A stretch of DNA of 64,000 nucleotides from Nitrospira sp. (GTDB taxonomy: Bacteria > Nitrospirota > Nitrospiria > Nitrospirales > Nitrospiraceae), in the NCBI GenBank assembly GCA_016788885.1, contig JAEURX010000006.1, positions 62,001 through 126,000 on the forward strand, read 5' to 3'. The position numbers were made by a program, and so were the translations under genes. Positions 28,498-38,800 of the stretch are shown here, in pieces (within the stretch, counting starts at the first letter, position 1; the number at the start of each line of letters is the position of its first letter). The notes beneath the pieces are model-generated. The model was given only the letters and a program-made list of their open reading frames with translations. It was not told the DNA's origin and searched no databases.

Positions 28498-28576
28498 AGA
28501 ATCGTGAGGCGTGAACCGTACAACGTGAAACGGATAACGGGAGCCGCACCTCCGTTGAGAGGCCGTTTACCCTGGA

Positions 28577-29734
28577 TCAGCCGAGCTCAAACACTTTCGG
28601 ATAGTTCGTGAGATTGCGGCAGCCGTCCTTGGTGACAAGCACCATGTCCTCGATACGGACCGCGCCCAACCCCGGATAGTAGAGGCCCGGTTCCACCGTC
28701 ACGACGTGGCCCTCCTGGAGCAGCGATCCTGTTCGGCTGATGCGCGGCGCTTCGTGAATATCGAGACCGACGCCGTGTCCCGTGCCGTGAAAGTAGCCCT
28801 GCATGCGGCCGTTGACCAGGCCGGTCTTGTACCCAGCCTTTTCGAACCGATCGCAAATGCCTTGATGAATCACCGCGCCGTCGGCACCGTCGCGAATGTT
28901 GGTAATGGCTTCTTCCTGCGCGTCTTTGACGGTCTGGTACAGCTTCGTCAATTCCGGCGAAGGTCGCCCGCGCACCACCGTGCGCGACATGTCGGCGAAG
29001 TAACGGGAATCGGCCGAGCGCGGGAATACGTCGAAGATAATGCTGCGATGCGCCGGCAACGGGCCGCTGCCTTCGTCGTGCGGATCGCAAGCCTGCTCCC
29101 CGCCTGCCACGATGGTATGTTGTGCCACACAGTCGCATTCCATGAGCGCGACGTTGATCAACTTCTTCACGCGTTCCGAGGTCAGTATCTCGCCGTCAAG
29201 CCAGAGCACATTGTCGCGAATCTCGGCTCGACGAAGACTAGCGTGCGCGGCAGCCACGGCGGTTTCGGTTGCCCGCTGCGCCGCCTCGATGTGGCGAACT
29301 TCTTCGTCCGATTTCATCACCCGCCGTTCATAAAACGGTTCGCGCTTTGTACGGAGCCGGTACCCGAGTTCCTGCAGCCGTTGCGCGTGGAGAAACGGAA
29401 ACGTCGGCGGCACCAGAATCTCGTGCAGTCCTGCGTCCTGCAGGACCAGATGGATGACATCGATATTACCAGGATCTTTGACGCCCTGGGACTTCGCGCG
29501 CCGTTCCAATTCGGAGTACGACAACACGCGATCGACGGTGGCCTGATGACGAGCCCGGTCAACCTCCAGGTCGCTCATGATCATCAGCCGCTCCCCTTTC
29601 ACCTCCAGGTAAATGAAGGGGTCGGGTGCGATGAACTTCGTGGCGTAATAGAGATTCGAGTCCGTTTCGCTGGCGGCGATGAAGAGGGTCGCGTTGGGGC
29701 CGGACGTCTGGTTGTGCTCCGTGGAGTGACTCAT
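28577..29734 (-). CDS. M24-family metallopeptidase (Xaa-Pro aminopeptidase-like)
   Basis: Two-metal aminopeptidase fold. About 385 residues. Metal ligands are visible as IIFDVFPRSADSRYFADMSRT (two aspartates), HGTGHGVGLDIHE (histidine), VTVEPGLYYPG (glutamate) and VRIEDMVLV (glutamate). N-terminal creatinase-like domain from residue 20 to 150. ATG at 29734; a GTG 36 bases upstream is an alternative, and neither has a strong Shine-Dalgarno. The gap 28498-28576 downstream holds degenerate CGTGAAACG-like sequence but no gene. Specificity (Pro dipeptidase or aminopeptidase) cannot be read from sequence. Confidence 0.9.
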   Translation of the reverse strand: MSHSTEHNQTSGPNATLFIAASETDSNLYYATKFIAPDPFIYLEVKGERLMIMSDLEVDRARHQATVDRVLSYSELERRAKSQGVKDPGNIDVIHLVLQDAGLHEILVPPTFPFLHAQRLQELGYRLRTKREPFYERRVMKSDEEVRHIEAAQRATETAVAAAHASLRRAEIRDNVLWLDGEILTSERVKKLINVALMECDCVAQHTIVAGGEQACDPHDEGSGPLPAHRSIIFDVFPRSADSRYFADMSRTVVRGRPSPELTKLYQTVKDAQEEAITNIRDGADGAVIHQGICDRFEKAGYKTGLVNGRMQGYFHGTGHGVGLDIHEAPRISRTGSLLQEGHVVTVEPGLYYPGLGAVRIEDMVLVTKDGCRNLTNYPKVFELG

Positions 29735-29785
29735 GAGGTCAAAGCGATCAGATGATTCGGATGCTATCACGCGGTCCGAAGGTGG

Positions 29786-32700
29786 TCAAGGCGTGGCCGG
29801 GACGCGGGCCGGCGATTGCGGGACGTCGATCGGCGGCGGTGCGGAGGGTGGCGTTTGGATTTCCAGCGCCGGGTCGAACAGCGGTTCCTTTTCCTCCTGC
29901 GGCGAGAGAATGTCGATCGGCAGCATGACCGTATTCTTCAACAGATCGAACGCGAGCTGCGCGACACCGGTGAGTCCCGTGGTGAAGGATTTCATCGGCA
30001 GATAAGTCACTTCCGGGTCGTCGATCGATCCCTTCACCTGGAAGAGTGCCGTCGCGAGCCCCTTGCGGTCTCCGGCCATCAGGCGCCCGAAGAGCGGGAT
30101 CGATTTCAAAAACTGCGAGTAGGAGCCGAAGGGGCTGACCGCCCAGATCATGTCGAGCTGATCGGTGGGCAAGTCGTAACTGCCGACGGCCGAGATCTTT
30201 AGTACCGGGCTGTCCAGAATGATGTTCTGCGTCTTCACCAAGCCGTTCTGCACCGTCAGGGTGGCGCTGGCGCGGTTGTACTGGAGCCCTTCCTTTTCAA
30301 GATCAACCTTGCCTTGCAAGACGGCCGGTAGGTTCAGGATGGACAGGATCTTCCAGATGGCACGCTTTTCCGTTTTGAGGATGCGGCCATCCTGCAGGAC
30401 AAGTTCAACCTTCCCATTCAGTGTGGGCAGGATACCGTGCGGATTGCGTCCGTGCCCGCGCAGCGCGCCGGTGAGCTTCATGTCGCCGGTCACCGGTTGA
30501 TCGTTCGCGCCGAGCAGCGGGAGCAGGGCTTCGACGGGAATGCCGGTCATGCGCACCGAGGTTTCCGTTTCAGCCGGCTCGCCCTTCGGCAGGTGCACCA
30601 CCATCCGGCCCGCCGCATGGCCGGTGCCCGATTGTGTCACGACGCGGTCGAGATCCAGCATGCCGTCTTGAATGGTGAGCCGTCCCGAGAGCCCGCCGAA
30701 CCGCAGATGCTTATAGAGGCCTTTTTCGATGGTGGCGGTGGCGCTCACCTGGCTGGTCGAGGCCAACGTCTCCAGGAATTCCCGGATCGGCGAGCGGTGC
30801 CCCTTGGGGATGAGCAGGTCGAGATCCATCTGCGCCGATTCGATTTTGACCGCGATGACTGGTTTGGTCGTCCAATTCTTTAATGCCCCCGAGAGGCTCA
30901 CATCGCTGTCCTTGATCCGGAACGACAACTGCTTGATGTCGGCGATGTTCTTGGAAAACTTCAAGCGAAGGTAGATGTCTTCGACCGCGCCGTCCACGCC
31001 TTTCAGCGTCATCAGGCCGTTGGTGAGCGCGAGCCACCCACTCGTCCGCCAGTTTTTCCACTCGGCATCCGCCCCCTTCACGTCCATGGAGACTTCAAGT
31101 CTGCCGGCCTCGAATCCACTGCGGTAGACCCATTCCGGCAGACTGGAGACGGACACGGTGCCCGTGGCGAGTGAGGCGTCGATCGAGAACTGATCGCCCA
31201 GGATGATGCGGCCCTTCAGCGGCAGCCGTAGCGGCGGCACCACGAGTTCAAGACGCGAAATGACCAGGCCGGTGCCTTTGGTCACATCGGCGTCGAGTTC
31301 CAGGGAGGCCGGTGAGCCGAACGGTTTTTCGCCGAGCGTCGGGAGCACGAGCTTCGCCTCGTTCAGGCCGATTTCTCCGCGCAGGTGCGGTGCACCGGAC
31401 GGGCCGGACAGCTGCACCTTGGCGGTGACCATGCCGTACAACAGGTCGTCGGGAAAGGTGCCGGCCGAGAGCATCTGTCGAAGTTGGGTGGCGCTGCCCT
31501 TCGCGCGAATCACGAAATCCTGGAAGACGCTGGGCGTACCGCCGCCGATCATGCCGTTGAACTGGAGTTGAGCCTCCCCGACGTTGGCCGTGACCTGATC
31601 GAACTGCACGCCGCCGGTTTGCGAGAAGATGATGCGCCCGTGCATGGCCGTCAGCCGTTGCGGCAACGACGGATTCAGGAGGCTGACCTGCTCGGTCAAC
31701 ACCTCCCCGCCCGCGAAGGTGATGCCGTCCGGTTTGTCCAGCGGGCCGACGAGGCGGAACGTCGGATGGGTCTGCCCCTCGATTTCACGCGACTGCGCGA
31801 GCAGCGACGTGAGCTTGTCCGCGCGAATGGTCTTGGTGAGAAATCTCACGAGGTCGGCGGCCGTCATGTCGCCGCTGATGTCCAATTCCATCCAGGGCCC
31901 GTCGTCCAGAAACGAGACCACAGCTTTGCCGTCGGTGATCGTGAGATTCCCGTACTCGCCGCTCAGCTTGCCGACGCGGATGCGTCCCGGTTCCACCGAG
32001 ACGGTGGCCGTCAGATCCTGGGTCGGTACAAGGTCGTTGCCGATGAGGGCCGTGCCTTTGTCGATGCGGAAATCGCCCGTGAGCGACAGTTGCGGGCTGG
32101 GTGCCGTGGCGCCGGTCAGGGTGGCGGAGAGGATCTCCACTGTGCCGCCCAGTTGCCGCCGTTCAACGAGCGCCGGCAATTGCGCGTGGATCCACTGCGC
32201 CGGTATCCGCGCGAAGAGCTGCCGAAGGTCGATCGAGGGCGCGGCGAAGGTGATGGAAAACGTCGGTTGCGAGGTCAGCAGTCCGGCCATGTTGGCCTTG
32301 CCGGTGACGGCCAACTCATCGACATTGGCGGCAATTTGGGTGAGCACCACGTCATAGCCTGCGACACCAGGGGCCACGCGGATATGGCTTTGGAGACTAG
32401 CACCGCCCTGCAGTTGCTGGGGAACCGGCCTGGGGCCGAAGAAGTCGGCGGCCTCGCGCAGACGCAGGTTGGTCGTGTCGATCTCGCCCTCGAATTGAAA
32501 CGCAGGATGGACCGAATAGGGCTCCTCGGCCGCCAACGAGGAGGACGATTCGCTCAGACTGATCGTGCCGGTCAGGGAAACGGACGAGGGGACGCCGGTG
32601 GTCGGCAGCGCCGCGGAAATATGCAGGTCTCCTTGGGCCTTCCCTGGATAGACTTTGAGCGCCATTTCGACCGATTCCAGCTTGGTCGTCCGGACGCCGT

Positions 32701-33205
32701 CTGGTCGTGCCTCGTCGGTGACGGTGATATGGCCTTTCTGAATGGTCGCCTCCCGGATTTGGAGCAGACGACTGAACATCTGGTAGGCCGATTCGTCTTT
32801 GGCCGCTGAGGGCAATCCGGCCAGCACGTTCCAGTGGCCGGACCGGTTGCGGATCAATGTCACCGTCGGTTCATTGAGAAAGATGCGTTTGGCCACCACC
32901 TGCTTCTTCAGCAGCGGGAGCAGGCGCAGCACGATATCGATTTCTTTGGCGGAAAAAACGACGTGGGTTGGGTCGTCGTGGCCGTAAATGCCGACGTTGG
33001 TGAGTTCGAGGCGAATGCTGGGCAGCACCACGAGTTTGATGCGATCGACTTCGATCTTACGGCGCAGGCTGGTTTCGAGTTGCTGAAGGAAGAAGTTTTT
33101 GAGGATGTCGACGCCGAACAACTCGCGCGAATAAAGGAGGATGAGTACCCCCGCGACCACTAGGCCAACTAGCGACAGCACCACCGTGCGGGGACGAACC
33201 CTCAC
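29786..33205 (-). CDS. Large AsmA-family (YhdP/TamB-like) envelope protein
   Basis: 1139 residues from a GTG at 33205 with GAGGAGG five bases upstream; an ATG 60 bases earlier is unsupported. One N-terminal transmembrane helix (VVLSLVGLVVAGVLILLY), then a long periplasmic stretch rich in beta-strands. The AsmA N-terminal domain includes VLPSIRLELTNVGIYG, and the C-terminal domain includes LDMIWAVSPFGSY, a typical AsmA-C signature. Members bridge inner and outer membranes and are thought to move phospholipids. No partner visible. Confidence 0.85.
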   Translation of the reverse strand: MRVRPRTVVLSLVGLVVAGVLILLYSRELFGVDILKNFFLQQLETSLRRKIEVDRIKLVVLPSIRLELTNVGIYGHDDPTHVVFSAKEIDIVLRLLPLLKKQVVAKRIFLNEPTVTLIRNRSGHWNVLAGLPSAAKDESAYQMFSRLLQIREATIQKGHITVTDEARPDGVRTTKLESVEMALKVYPGKAQGDLHISAALPTTGVPSSVSLTGTISLSESSSSLAAEEPYSVHPAFQFEGEIDTTNLRLREAADFFGPRPVPQQLQGGASLQSHIRVAPGVAGYDVVLTQIAANVDELAVTGKANMAGLLTSQPTFSITFAAPSIDLRQLFARIPAQWIHAQLPALVERRQLGGTVEILSATLTGATAPSPQLSLTGDFRIDKGTALIGNDLVPTQDLTATVSVEPGRIRVGKLSGEYGNLTITDGKAVVSFLDDGPWMELDISGDMTAADLVRFLTKTIRADKLTSLLAQSREIEGQTHPTFRLVGPLDKPDGITFAGGEVLTEQVSLLNPSLPQRLTAMHGRIIFSQTGGVQFDQVTANVGEAQLQFNGMIGGGTPSVFQDFVIRAKGSATQLRQMLSAGTFPDDLLYGMVTAKVQLSGPSGAPHLRGEIGLNEAKLVLPTLGEKPFGSPASLELDADVTKGTGLVISRLELVVPPLRLPLKGRIILGDQFSIDASLATGTVSVSSLPEWVYRSGFEAGRLEVSMDVKGADAEWKNWRTSGWLALTNGLMTLKGVDGAVEDIYLRLKFSKNIADIKQLSFRIKDSDVSLSGALKNWTTKPVIAVKIESAQMDLDLLIPKGHRSPIREFLETLASTSQVSATATIEKGLYKHLRFGGLSGRLTIQDGMLDLDRVVTQSGTGHAAGRMVVHLPKGEPAETETSVRMTGIPVEALLPLLGANDQPVTGDMKLTGALRGHGRNPHGILPTLNGKVELVLQDGRILKTEKRAIWKILSILNLPAVLQGKVDLEKEGLQYNRASATLTVQNGLVKTQNIILDSPVLKISAVGSYDLPTDQLDMIWAVSPFGSYSQFLKSIPLFGRLMAGDRKGLATALFQVKGSIDDPEVTYLPMKSFTTGLTGVAQLAFDLLKNTVMLPIDILSPQEEKEPLFDPALEIQTPPSAPPPIDVPQSPARVPATP

Positions 33206-33293
33206 TGATCCTCCTCTAAGTAGAGCAACAACGCAGTGTACTGGATGCGTGCGCGTGAAATCCATACAGAGGCGTGCTTCAGAGGCGTAAAAC

Positions 33294-33322
33294 GTGAAAG
33301 GTCTCTATCCCTCTCCTTTCAC
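33294..33322. repeat. Inverted repeat in a divergent promoter region
   Basis: GTGAAAGG and CCTTTCAC pair perfectly across 13 bases, ending 3 bases from the -35 of the MFS promoter. Neighbouring ACGTGAAA and TTTCACATTTCAC runs resemble degenerate sequence at 28498-28545. Confidence 0.45.
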
Positions 33323-33324
33323 AT

Positions 33325-33353
33325 TTCACCTCGTGCATGCACGGGTCTATAAT
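33325..33353 (+). promoter_or_regulatory. Sigma-70-type promoter of the MFS gene
   Basis: TTCACC (33325-33330), 17-base spacer, perfect TATAAT (33348-33353). Predicted start near 33360. It lies over the ATG codons at 33337 and 33352, so those cannot be the translation start; this supports the GTG at 33394. Confidence 0.7.
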
Positions 33354-33393
33354 GCGCCGGCCGCCGGTCGGCGGGGCACTGGGAGAATCACGA

Positions 33394-34635
33394 GTGAGGT
33401 CTGACACCTCGACGAGACAACCGCGCTGGGGCATCCTTGCCTTGCTGTTTGCAATCAGCGCGGTGACCTACATGGACCGGGTCAACATTTCCGTCACGGC
33501 CCGGCAGATGATGCCGGCCTATGGTCTCACCGATCAGGACATGGGCTACGTGTTTTCCGCCTTTGTCTTCGGCTACGCGCTCTGCCAAATTCCCGGCGGT
33601 CGCCTGGGTGATCGCTGGGGAGCACGTGTGGTGTTGGCCTGTGCCCTCCTCTGGTGGTCGCTCTGTACGGTATTGACTGCCGTGGTCGCCACCCTGCCGT
33701 TGGCCACGTTGGTCGGTACCGTGGGCGCATTGGTCATTGTGCGTTTCCTACTCGGCGTGGGCGAGTCGGTGGCCCTGCCGAATTTCAATCGCGCCGTGGC
33801 CGATTGGATGCCGCCAGGGCAACGTGGGCTCGGCATCGGCATCGCCATCGGGGGCATCGGCATCGGTGCGGCCATCACGCCTCCCCTCGCCTCCTGGGTC
33901 ATGGTGAACTATCACTGGCAATCGGTGTTTTATCTTTCGGCCTTGATCGGTCTGGTGGTGGCCTTGTTATGGGTATTCTGCTCGCGGGATGGGCGGAAGG
34001 GCGTGGTGACCGCAGAGACCGCTCATGCCCCGATCCCCTGGCGGAAGATTCTCGCCTCACGCTCCCTCTGGTGGCTCGTCGCGAGTTACTCTTGCCTCGG
34101 CTACGTGGCCTACATTTATATGAGTTGGTTTTATCTCTACTTGGTGAACGTGCGCGGCATCGACCTGTTGCGTGGCGGGTGGTTGGCGGCCGGACCCTTT
34201 CTCGCCATCCTGCTGTTCTGCCCGCTTGGCGGTTTGATCACAGACAAGCTCGTGCCCAAGCTCGGGTTGCGTAAGGCCAGACTGTCAATCGGCATGATCG
34301 GGATGACGCTGGCTGGTGGGTTGATTGCGGTCGGCGCCTGGGTGGAGTCGCACACCATGGCGATCGTGTGCCTGTCGCTCGGCGCCGGCTGGCTGTACTT
34401 CACCGTCGGCGCCTATTGGAGCGTGACGACCGATCTGTCGAAGACCCACGCGGGCACCTTGTCGGGCGTGATGAATACGGGCGCTAACGTAGGCGGGGTG
34501 ATTTCGCCGAGCCTCACACCCTGGCTCGCGGATCACTGGGGCTGGACAGCGTCGCTACTGGTCGCTGCGGTGATTGCGCTCTGTGGAGGGCTGATGTGGA
34601 TGAAGGTCGATCCGGAGGAAGGATTGAGAGAGTGA
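33394..34635 (+). CDS. MFS transporter, anion:cation symporter-like
   Basis: 413 residues with about 12 transmembrane segments. The signature between helices 2 and 3, GGRLGDRWGARVV, is present. ITVTYMDRVN-like VTYMDRVNISVTARQM at the N-terminus resembles the ACS family (sugar acid, phosphate and carboxylate carriers). GTG start with GGGAG eight bases upstream and a promoter just before. Substrate cannot be inferred; gluconate or glucarate-type acids are the usual family choice. Confidence 0.88.
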   Translation: MRSDTSTRQPRWGILALLFAISAVTYMDRVNISVTARQMMPAYGLTDQDMGYVFSAFVFGYALCQIPGGRLGDRWGARVVLACALLWWSLCTVLTAVVATLPLATLVGTVGALVIVRFLLGVGESVALPNFNRAVADWMPPGQRGLGIGIAIGGIGIGAAITPPLASWVMVNYHWQSVFYLSALIGLVVALLWVFCSRDGRKGVVTAETAHAPIPWRKILASRSLWWLVASYSCLGYVAYIYMSWFYLYLVNVRGIDLLRGGWLAAGPFLAILLFCPLGGLITDKLVPKLGLRKARLSIGMIGMTLAGGLIAVGAWVESHTMAIVCLSLGAGWLYFTVGAYWSVTTDLSKTHAGTLSGVMNTGANVGGVISPSLTPWLADHWGWTASLLVAAVIALCGGLMWMKVDPEEGLRE

Positions 34636-34658
34636 GTATACCCTTCAATGCTGCCCGC

Positions 34659-35786
34659 TCATTTGCTATCTCCTTTGCCGTTTTCTTTGAGGAATAAATT
34701 CCGATAGCGGCTCGGCTGACTGCGCCAATACTGTTTCGGCGCCTGCACTTGGCCTCCCAAGTGAGCTGCCGCATGCCAAGGCCAGCGCGGATCGTAGAGG
34801 ATGGCTCGCGCAAGCGCGATCATGTCCGCATCGCCTCTGCTCACGATCGATTCGGCTTGGTCGTAGTCGGTGATGAGTCCCACGGCGATCACCGGCATAG
34901 ACACCGCCTGCTTGACCGCACGGGCGAGCGGCACCTGGTAGCCGGGGCCCACAGGAATCTGCTGGCGCGGATCGAGCCCGCCGCTACTGATATGAATCGC
35001 CGCGCACCCACGTGCCTCCAGAGCCTTGGCGAACACCATGGTCTCCTCGATGTCCCAGCCGCCTTCAACCCAGTCTGTGCCGGACACACGAACCGTTACA
35101 GGCCGATCAGACCGGAATGCGGCACGCACGGCATCAAACACTTCGAGCGGAAACCGCATGCGATGTTCGAGTCGCCCTCCGTACTCGTCGTCCCGGCGGT
35201 TCGAAAGCGGTGAGAGAAATTCATGGAGTAAATATCCATGGGCGACATGAATCTGCACGCCGTCGAGGCCAAGCCGCGCCGCGCGCCGGGCCGAAGCGGC
35301 GAACGATTCGCGGATGTGTTTCAGAGCAGTGTGATCCAATGCTCTCGGCGGATGCTCGCCGCTTGCAAACGGGGTTGGCGACGGGGCGACAGTCTGCCAC
35401 CCGTGATTGTGGCTGGGAGGAAATTGTTCCCCTCCTTCCCAGGGTACGTCGGTCGACGCCTTTCGGCCTGCATGGGCCAGCTGGATGATGAGGGGGATGT
35501 CCGACCAACGGCGGATGCTCTCGATCGTGCGTGCCATGGCAGCTTCAGTGGCATCGTTCCAGAGCCCTGTATCCGCATAGGTGATGCGGCCTTCCGGCTC
35601 AACGGCGGAGGCTTCGATCGTCAGCGCCGCCGCCCCGGAGAGGGCGAGGTGGCCTAGGTGAATGAGGTGCCAGTCGGTCATTTGCCCATCGACCGCCGAA
35701 TACTGGCACATCGGCGCAATGACGATCCGGTTGCTCAGCGTGAGCCCGCCGACTTGGATTGGTTCGAACAGTTTTGGAGTAGCCAT
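34659..35786 (-). CDS. NADH:flavin oxidoreductase, old yellow enzyme family (YqjM/NamA-like)
   Basis: FMN enzyme that reduces activated C=C bonds of electrophiles. 375 residues forming a TIM barrel. APMCQYSAVDGQMTDWH holds the cysteine typical of YqjM-type enzymes. HVAHGYLLHEFLSPLSN contains the substrate-binding histidine region, and DYDQAESIVSRGDADMIALAR the FMN phosphate site. ATG at 35786, next to a GTG six bases upstream. It may detoxify reactive carbonyls. It faces the MFS gene across 23 bases. Downstream, 35787-35898 shows no gene. Confidence 0.92.
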   Translation of the reverse strand: MATPKLFEPIQVGGLTLSNRIVIAPMCQYSAVDGQMTDWHLIHLGHLALSGAAALTIEASAVEPEGRITYADTGLWNDATEAAMARTIESIRRWSDIPLIIQLAHAGRKASTDVPWEGGEQFPPSHNHGWQTVAPSPTPFASGEHPPRALDHTALKHIRESFAASARRAARLGLDGVQIHVAHGYLLHEFLSPLSNRRDDEYGGRLEHRMRFPLEVFDAVRAAFRSDRPVTVRVSGTDWVEGGWDIEETMVFAKALEARGCAAIHISSGGLDPRQQIPVGPGYQVPLARAVKQAVSMPVIAVGLITDYDQAESIVSRGDADMIALARAILYDPRWPWHAAAHLGGQVQAPKQYWRSQPSRYRNLFLKENGKGDSK

Positions 35787-35898
35787 AATCACTTTCTTAG
35801 CAGGTGTGTGATCGATAAGAAAAGGGGAAGACGGGTGAGAGGGCTGCGACTAGAGGCGGTGAGCTGTGGGAAGCCGCCAGTCACCGATGGCCCATGGT

Positions 35899-38800
35899 CT
35901 AGAGGCCGGGCTGGGAAACATAGGGACTTGGTCCCCGATCCCCGTATGTCTCATAGACATGCTCGAATACGGCGCTACATTTCTGTTTGTAAATATCCGG
36001 CGTATAGGCACGAGGAAGGCCCTGGTCGAGCACATCTTCGATAGCCAGCTTCACTTTTGACCGAGCCGCGACGGTGTGCCGCCAATCCAGGACCAGCAAC
36101 TGTTTCAGTTTGGACAGCAAATCCCTGGCGACTTTCTTCAATTCCGCCCGTTCTGCGGCCCGTAATTCCGGGGCAGGGCGTGTCAGAATGTCAAAGATCA
36201 CCAATTCTTCTTCGGAAAGATTCTCCCGGACGTGGCGTTCCTGCTCTTTATTCAAACTGCGGCTGAGCGCCAGGAGCTCTCTGAACAGCTCGTCGATGTT
36301 ACGGCTCCCCGCATTGTAGGCGTCGATCAATTCTTCAAACTTAGTCAGATAGTCGGCCCTCGTGCGATTCAGACGAATCAGCTTATCGAGTTGAGCGCGG
36401 ATGGCCGCCTTCAGTTGCTCCAGGTCGATCTGTTTGGTTTTCGACTTCCCAAACCGTTGTGCGAGGGCCTCAAAGTCGATCTTTGTCAGGTCGATCACGC
36501 CATTACCAGACTTTCCTTGGGGAATGTGAAAGCCGTCGGCAGCCACGGACGCATCCAGAATCTTATTCAGGTCGGCCATCACGGCTGAAATATCCGCCGG
36601 CCCCTCCCCCGTCCTTTCACGCAGGCTCGCGGCGATGGTGGCCAGGCAGCTCACGCGAGAGGCGCATTCCAGCAGGGAGGGGTCTGGCTTCACCGCCTGA
36701 AAGAGCGTGCACACATAGCGTTCGTGGGCCAAAAAGTCCTTTCTGAGTGGATCAGGTGAGATCAGCGTTTCGACCGCTTCCGCAATCCTGGTGAGCCGCT
36801 CCAAGGTTCCGGCGCCCAGTCCTTCAATTTCCTTCAGGCTGACGCCATGCACTTGGCACAAGGCCGTGACGTCGTGAATCGCCTGGCGCAGTCCATCAAC
36901 CAGCCTCTGTTTGTCACGGATCGGGCGCTCGCCGCCTTTCCCTTTGGCATAGAGGGCAAGCGCCTTCTCCAGCGATTCGAAGACATTGGCATAGTCGACA
37001 ATCAAGCCGCTGTGCTTGCCGGGGAATACGCGGTTGGCCCTGGCAATGGTCTGCATCAGGGTGTGGTTCCGCATCGGCTTATCCAGATAAATCGTCGAGC
37101 AACTGGGCGCATCGAAACCGGTCAGCCACATGGCGCAGACAAAGACCAGGCGCAGCGGGTCTTTCGCCTCCTTAAACTTTTCGTCCAGGCCGCCGTCGTT
37201 CATGCGCTTCCGGTGCGGCGCGATGTCCAGCCCCAGTTTCTTCATCTCAGCAATCTCGTTCTGGGCGGAGGAGACGATGACCGCCATGTCGGTCGTACGG
37301 ATCACCTCGAGGCGTGCCTTGAGTTCCCGGATGCGATCGGGATCGGCAGGCCTGGCCCCATACGTCCTGAGCCCGGCCATCTCCTGTTCGACGCGCGTCG
37401 CTTCCTCGTTCCAGTGCGCCCGGACCTTGTCATGCATCCGCAAGGCTGTCGCCTTGTCGATGGAGATCACCATCGCCTTGCCTTGAAAGCCTCGTCCGAG
37501 GAAGTGCCGGACGATATCCTTGGCGATCGTCTCCAACCGGTCGTCGCGCGTCAGGAGTTGATACTGCCGGCCGAGTTCCCGCTCCAGCCGCTTCTCCTGC
37601 TCGTCGTCGAGTCCGGCTGCCTCAATCAGGTTATAGATGTCGTCGTTGAGGTGCGGATTCTCCAACCGGAGCTCCGGCGTCCGGTTCTCATAGAAGAGCG
37701 GTACCGTCGCGCCATCTTCAACGGACTGCTGGAAGTCATAGACAGAGACGTAGTCGCCAAATACCTCGCGCGTCCGCTCTTCCCCTGCAATCAAAGGCGT
37801 GCCGGTGAAGGCGAGGAAAAGGGCGTTGGGCAAGGCGGCACGCATATTGAGGGCCAGAGTGTCGTACTGGCTGCGGTGGGCTTCATCCGTCAGCACGATC
37901 ACATCGGACCGGTCGCACAGCAGCTCAGGAGTTTGGAATTTGTGGATGAGCGTGAAGACATAACGATGGTTTTCGCCAAGCAACTGCCGCAACTGCGCCC
38001 CGCTTTGGGCGTGGCACTGGTCGCTTTCCGTCTCGCTGACCGCGCCACAGGCCTTGAACGTCTTGGCAATCTGATCGTCCAGCTCAACACGATCCGTCAC
38101 CACAACGAAGGTCCAATTCCCGGGAATCTTGCGGAGGATTTTCTGGGCGAAGAACACCATCGCGAGGCTTTTGCCCGAGCCCTGCGTCTGCCAGAAGACG
38201 CCCGCTCGTCCGTGGCCCTGCTTTCTGGCGGTCAATGTGGCGGCGATGGCATTGTTCACGCCGAGGTACTGGTGATTTTGGCCGAGCACTTTGACCAATC
38301 CCGCCTTGTGCTCGGAGAACAGCGTGAAGTTTTCGAGCAGATCCAGGAGGCGTGATGGTTCACAGGTGCCGCGCAACATCACTTCCAGCGACACCCGGCG
38401 GGGTTCGTCTTCACGTTCGATCCGCTTCCACTCGAAGAAGCGCTCCCAGTCGGCTGTGAGCGAGCCGATATGGCTTTCCGTTCCATTGCTGGCGATCATC
38501 AGGCTGTTGAACCAGAAGAGTTGGGGGATGTCGGCCTTGTAACAGGTGAGATTGTCATCGAAGGCCTGTTGCGCAGGCACGCCGGGTTTCTTCAGCTCGA
38601 TCACGACGAAAGGCAGTCCATTCACGAATCCGACAAGGTCAGGCCGCCTCGTATAAAGGGAGCCGGTCACGCTGAGTTGACTGACGAGCAGAAAATCATT
38701 GGCGAGAGGATTGTCCCAATCGATGATGCGAACCCGTTCCGGCTCCTGGCCGCCGCTCGTGGCATCCGCAACAGTCACTTCGATGCCGTCTTTGAGCAGC

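Noticed and set aside
27518-28549. Upstream extension of the archease frame
   Set aside because: Overlaps the FrdB-like gene in another frame; only the last 146 residues resemble archease.
31385-32809. Plus-strand open frame of 474 codons
   Set aside because: Antisense to the AsmA-like gene, which has a ribosome site, signal helix and family motifs.
36847-38355. Plus-strand open frame of 502 codons
   Set aside because: Antisense to hsdR motifs; no family resemblance.
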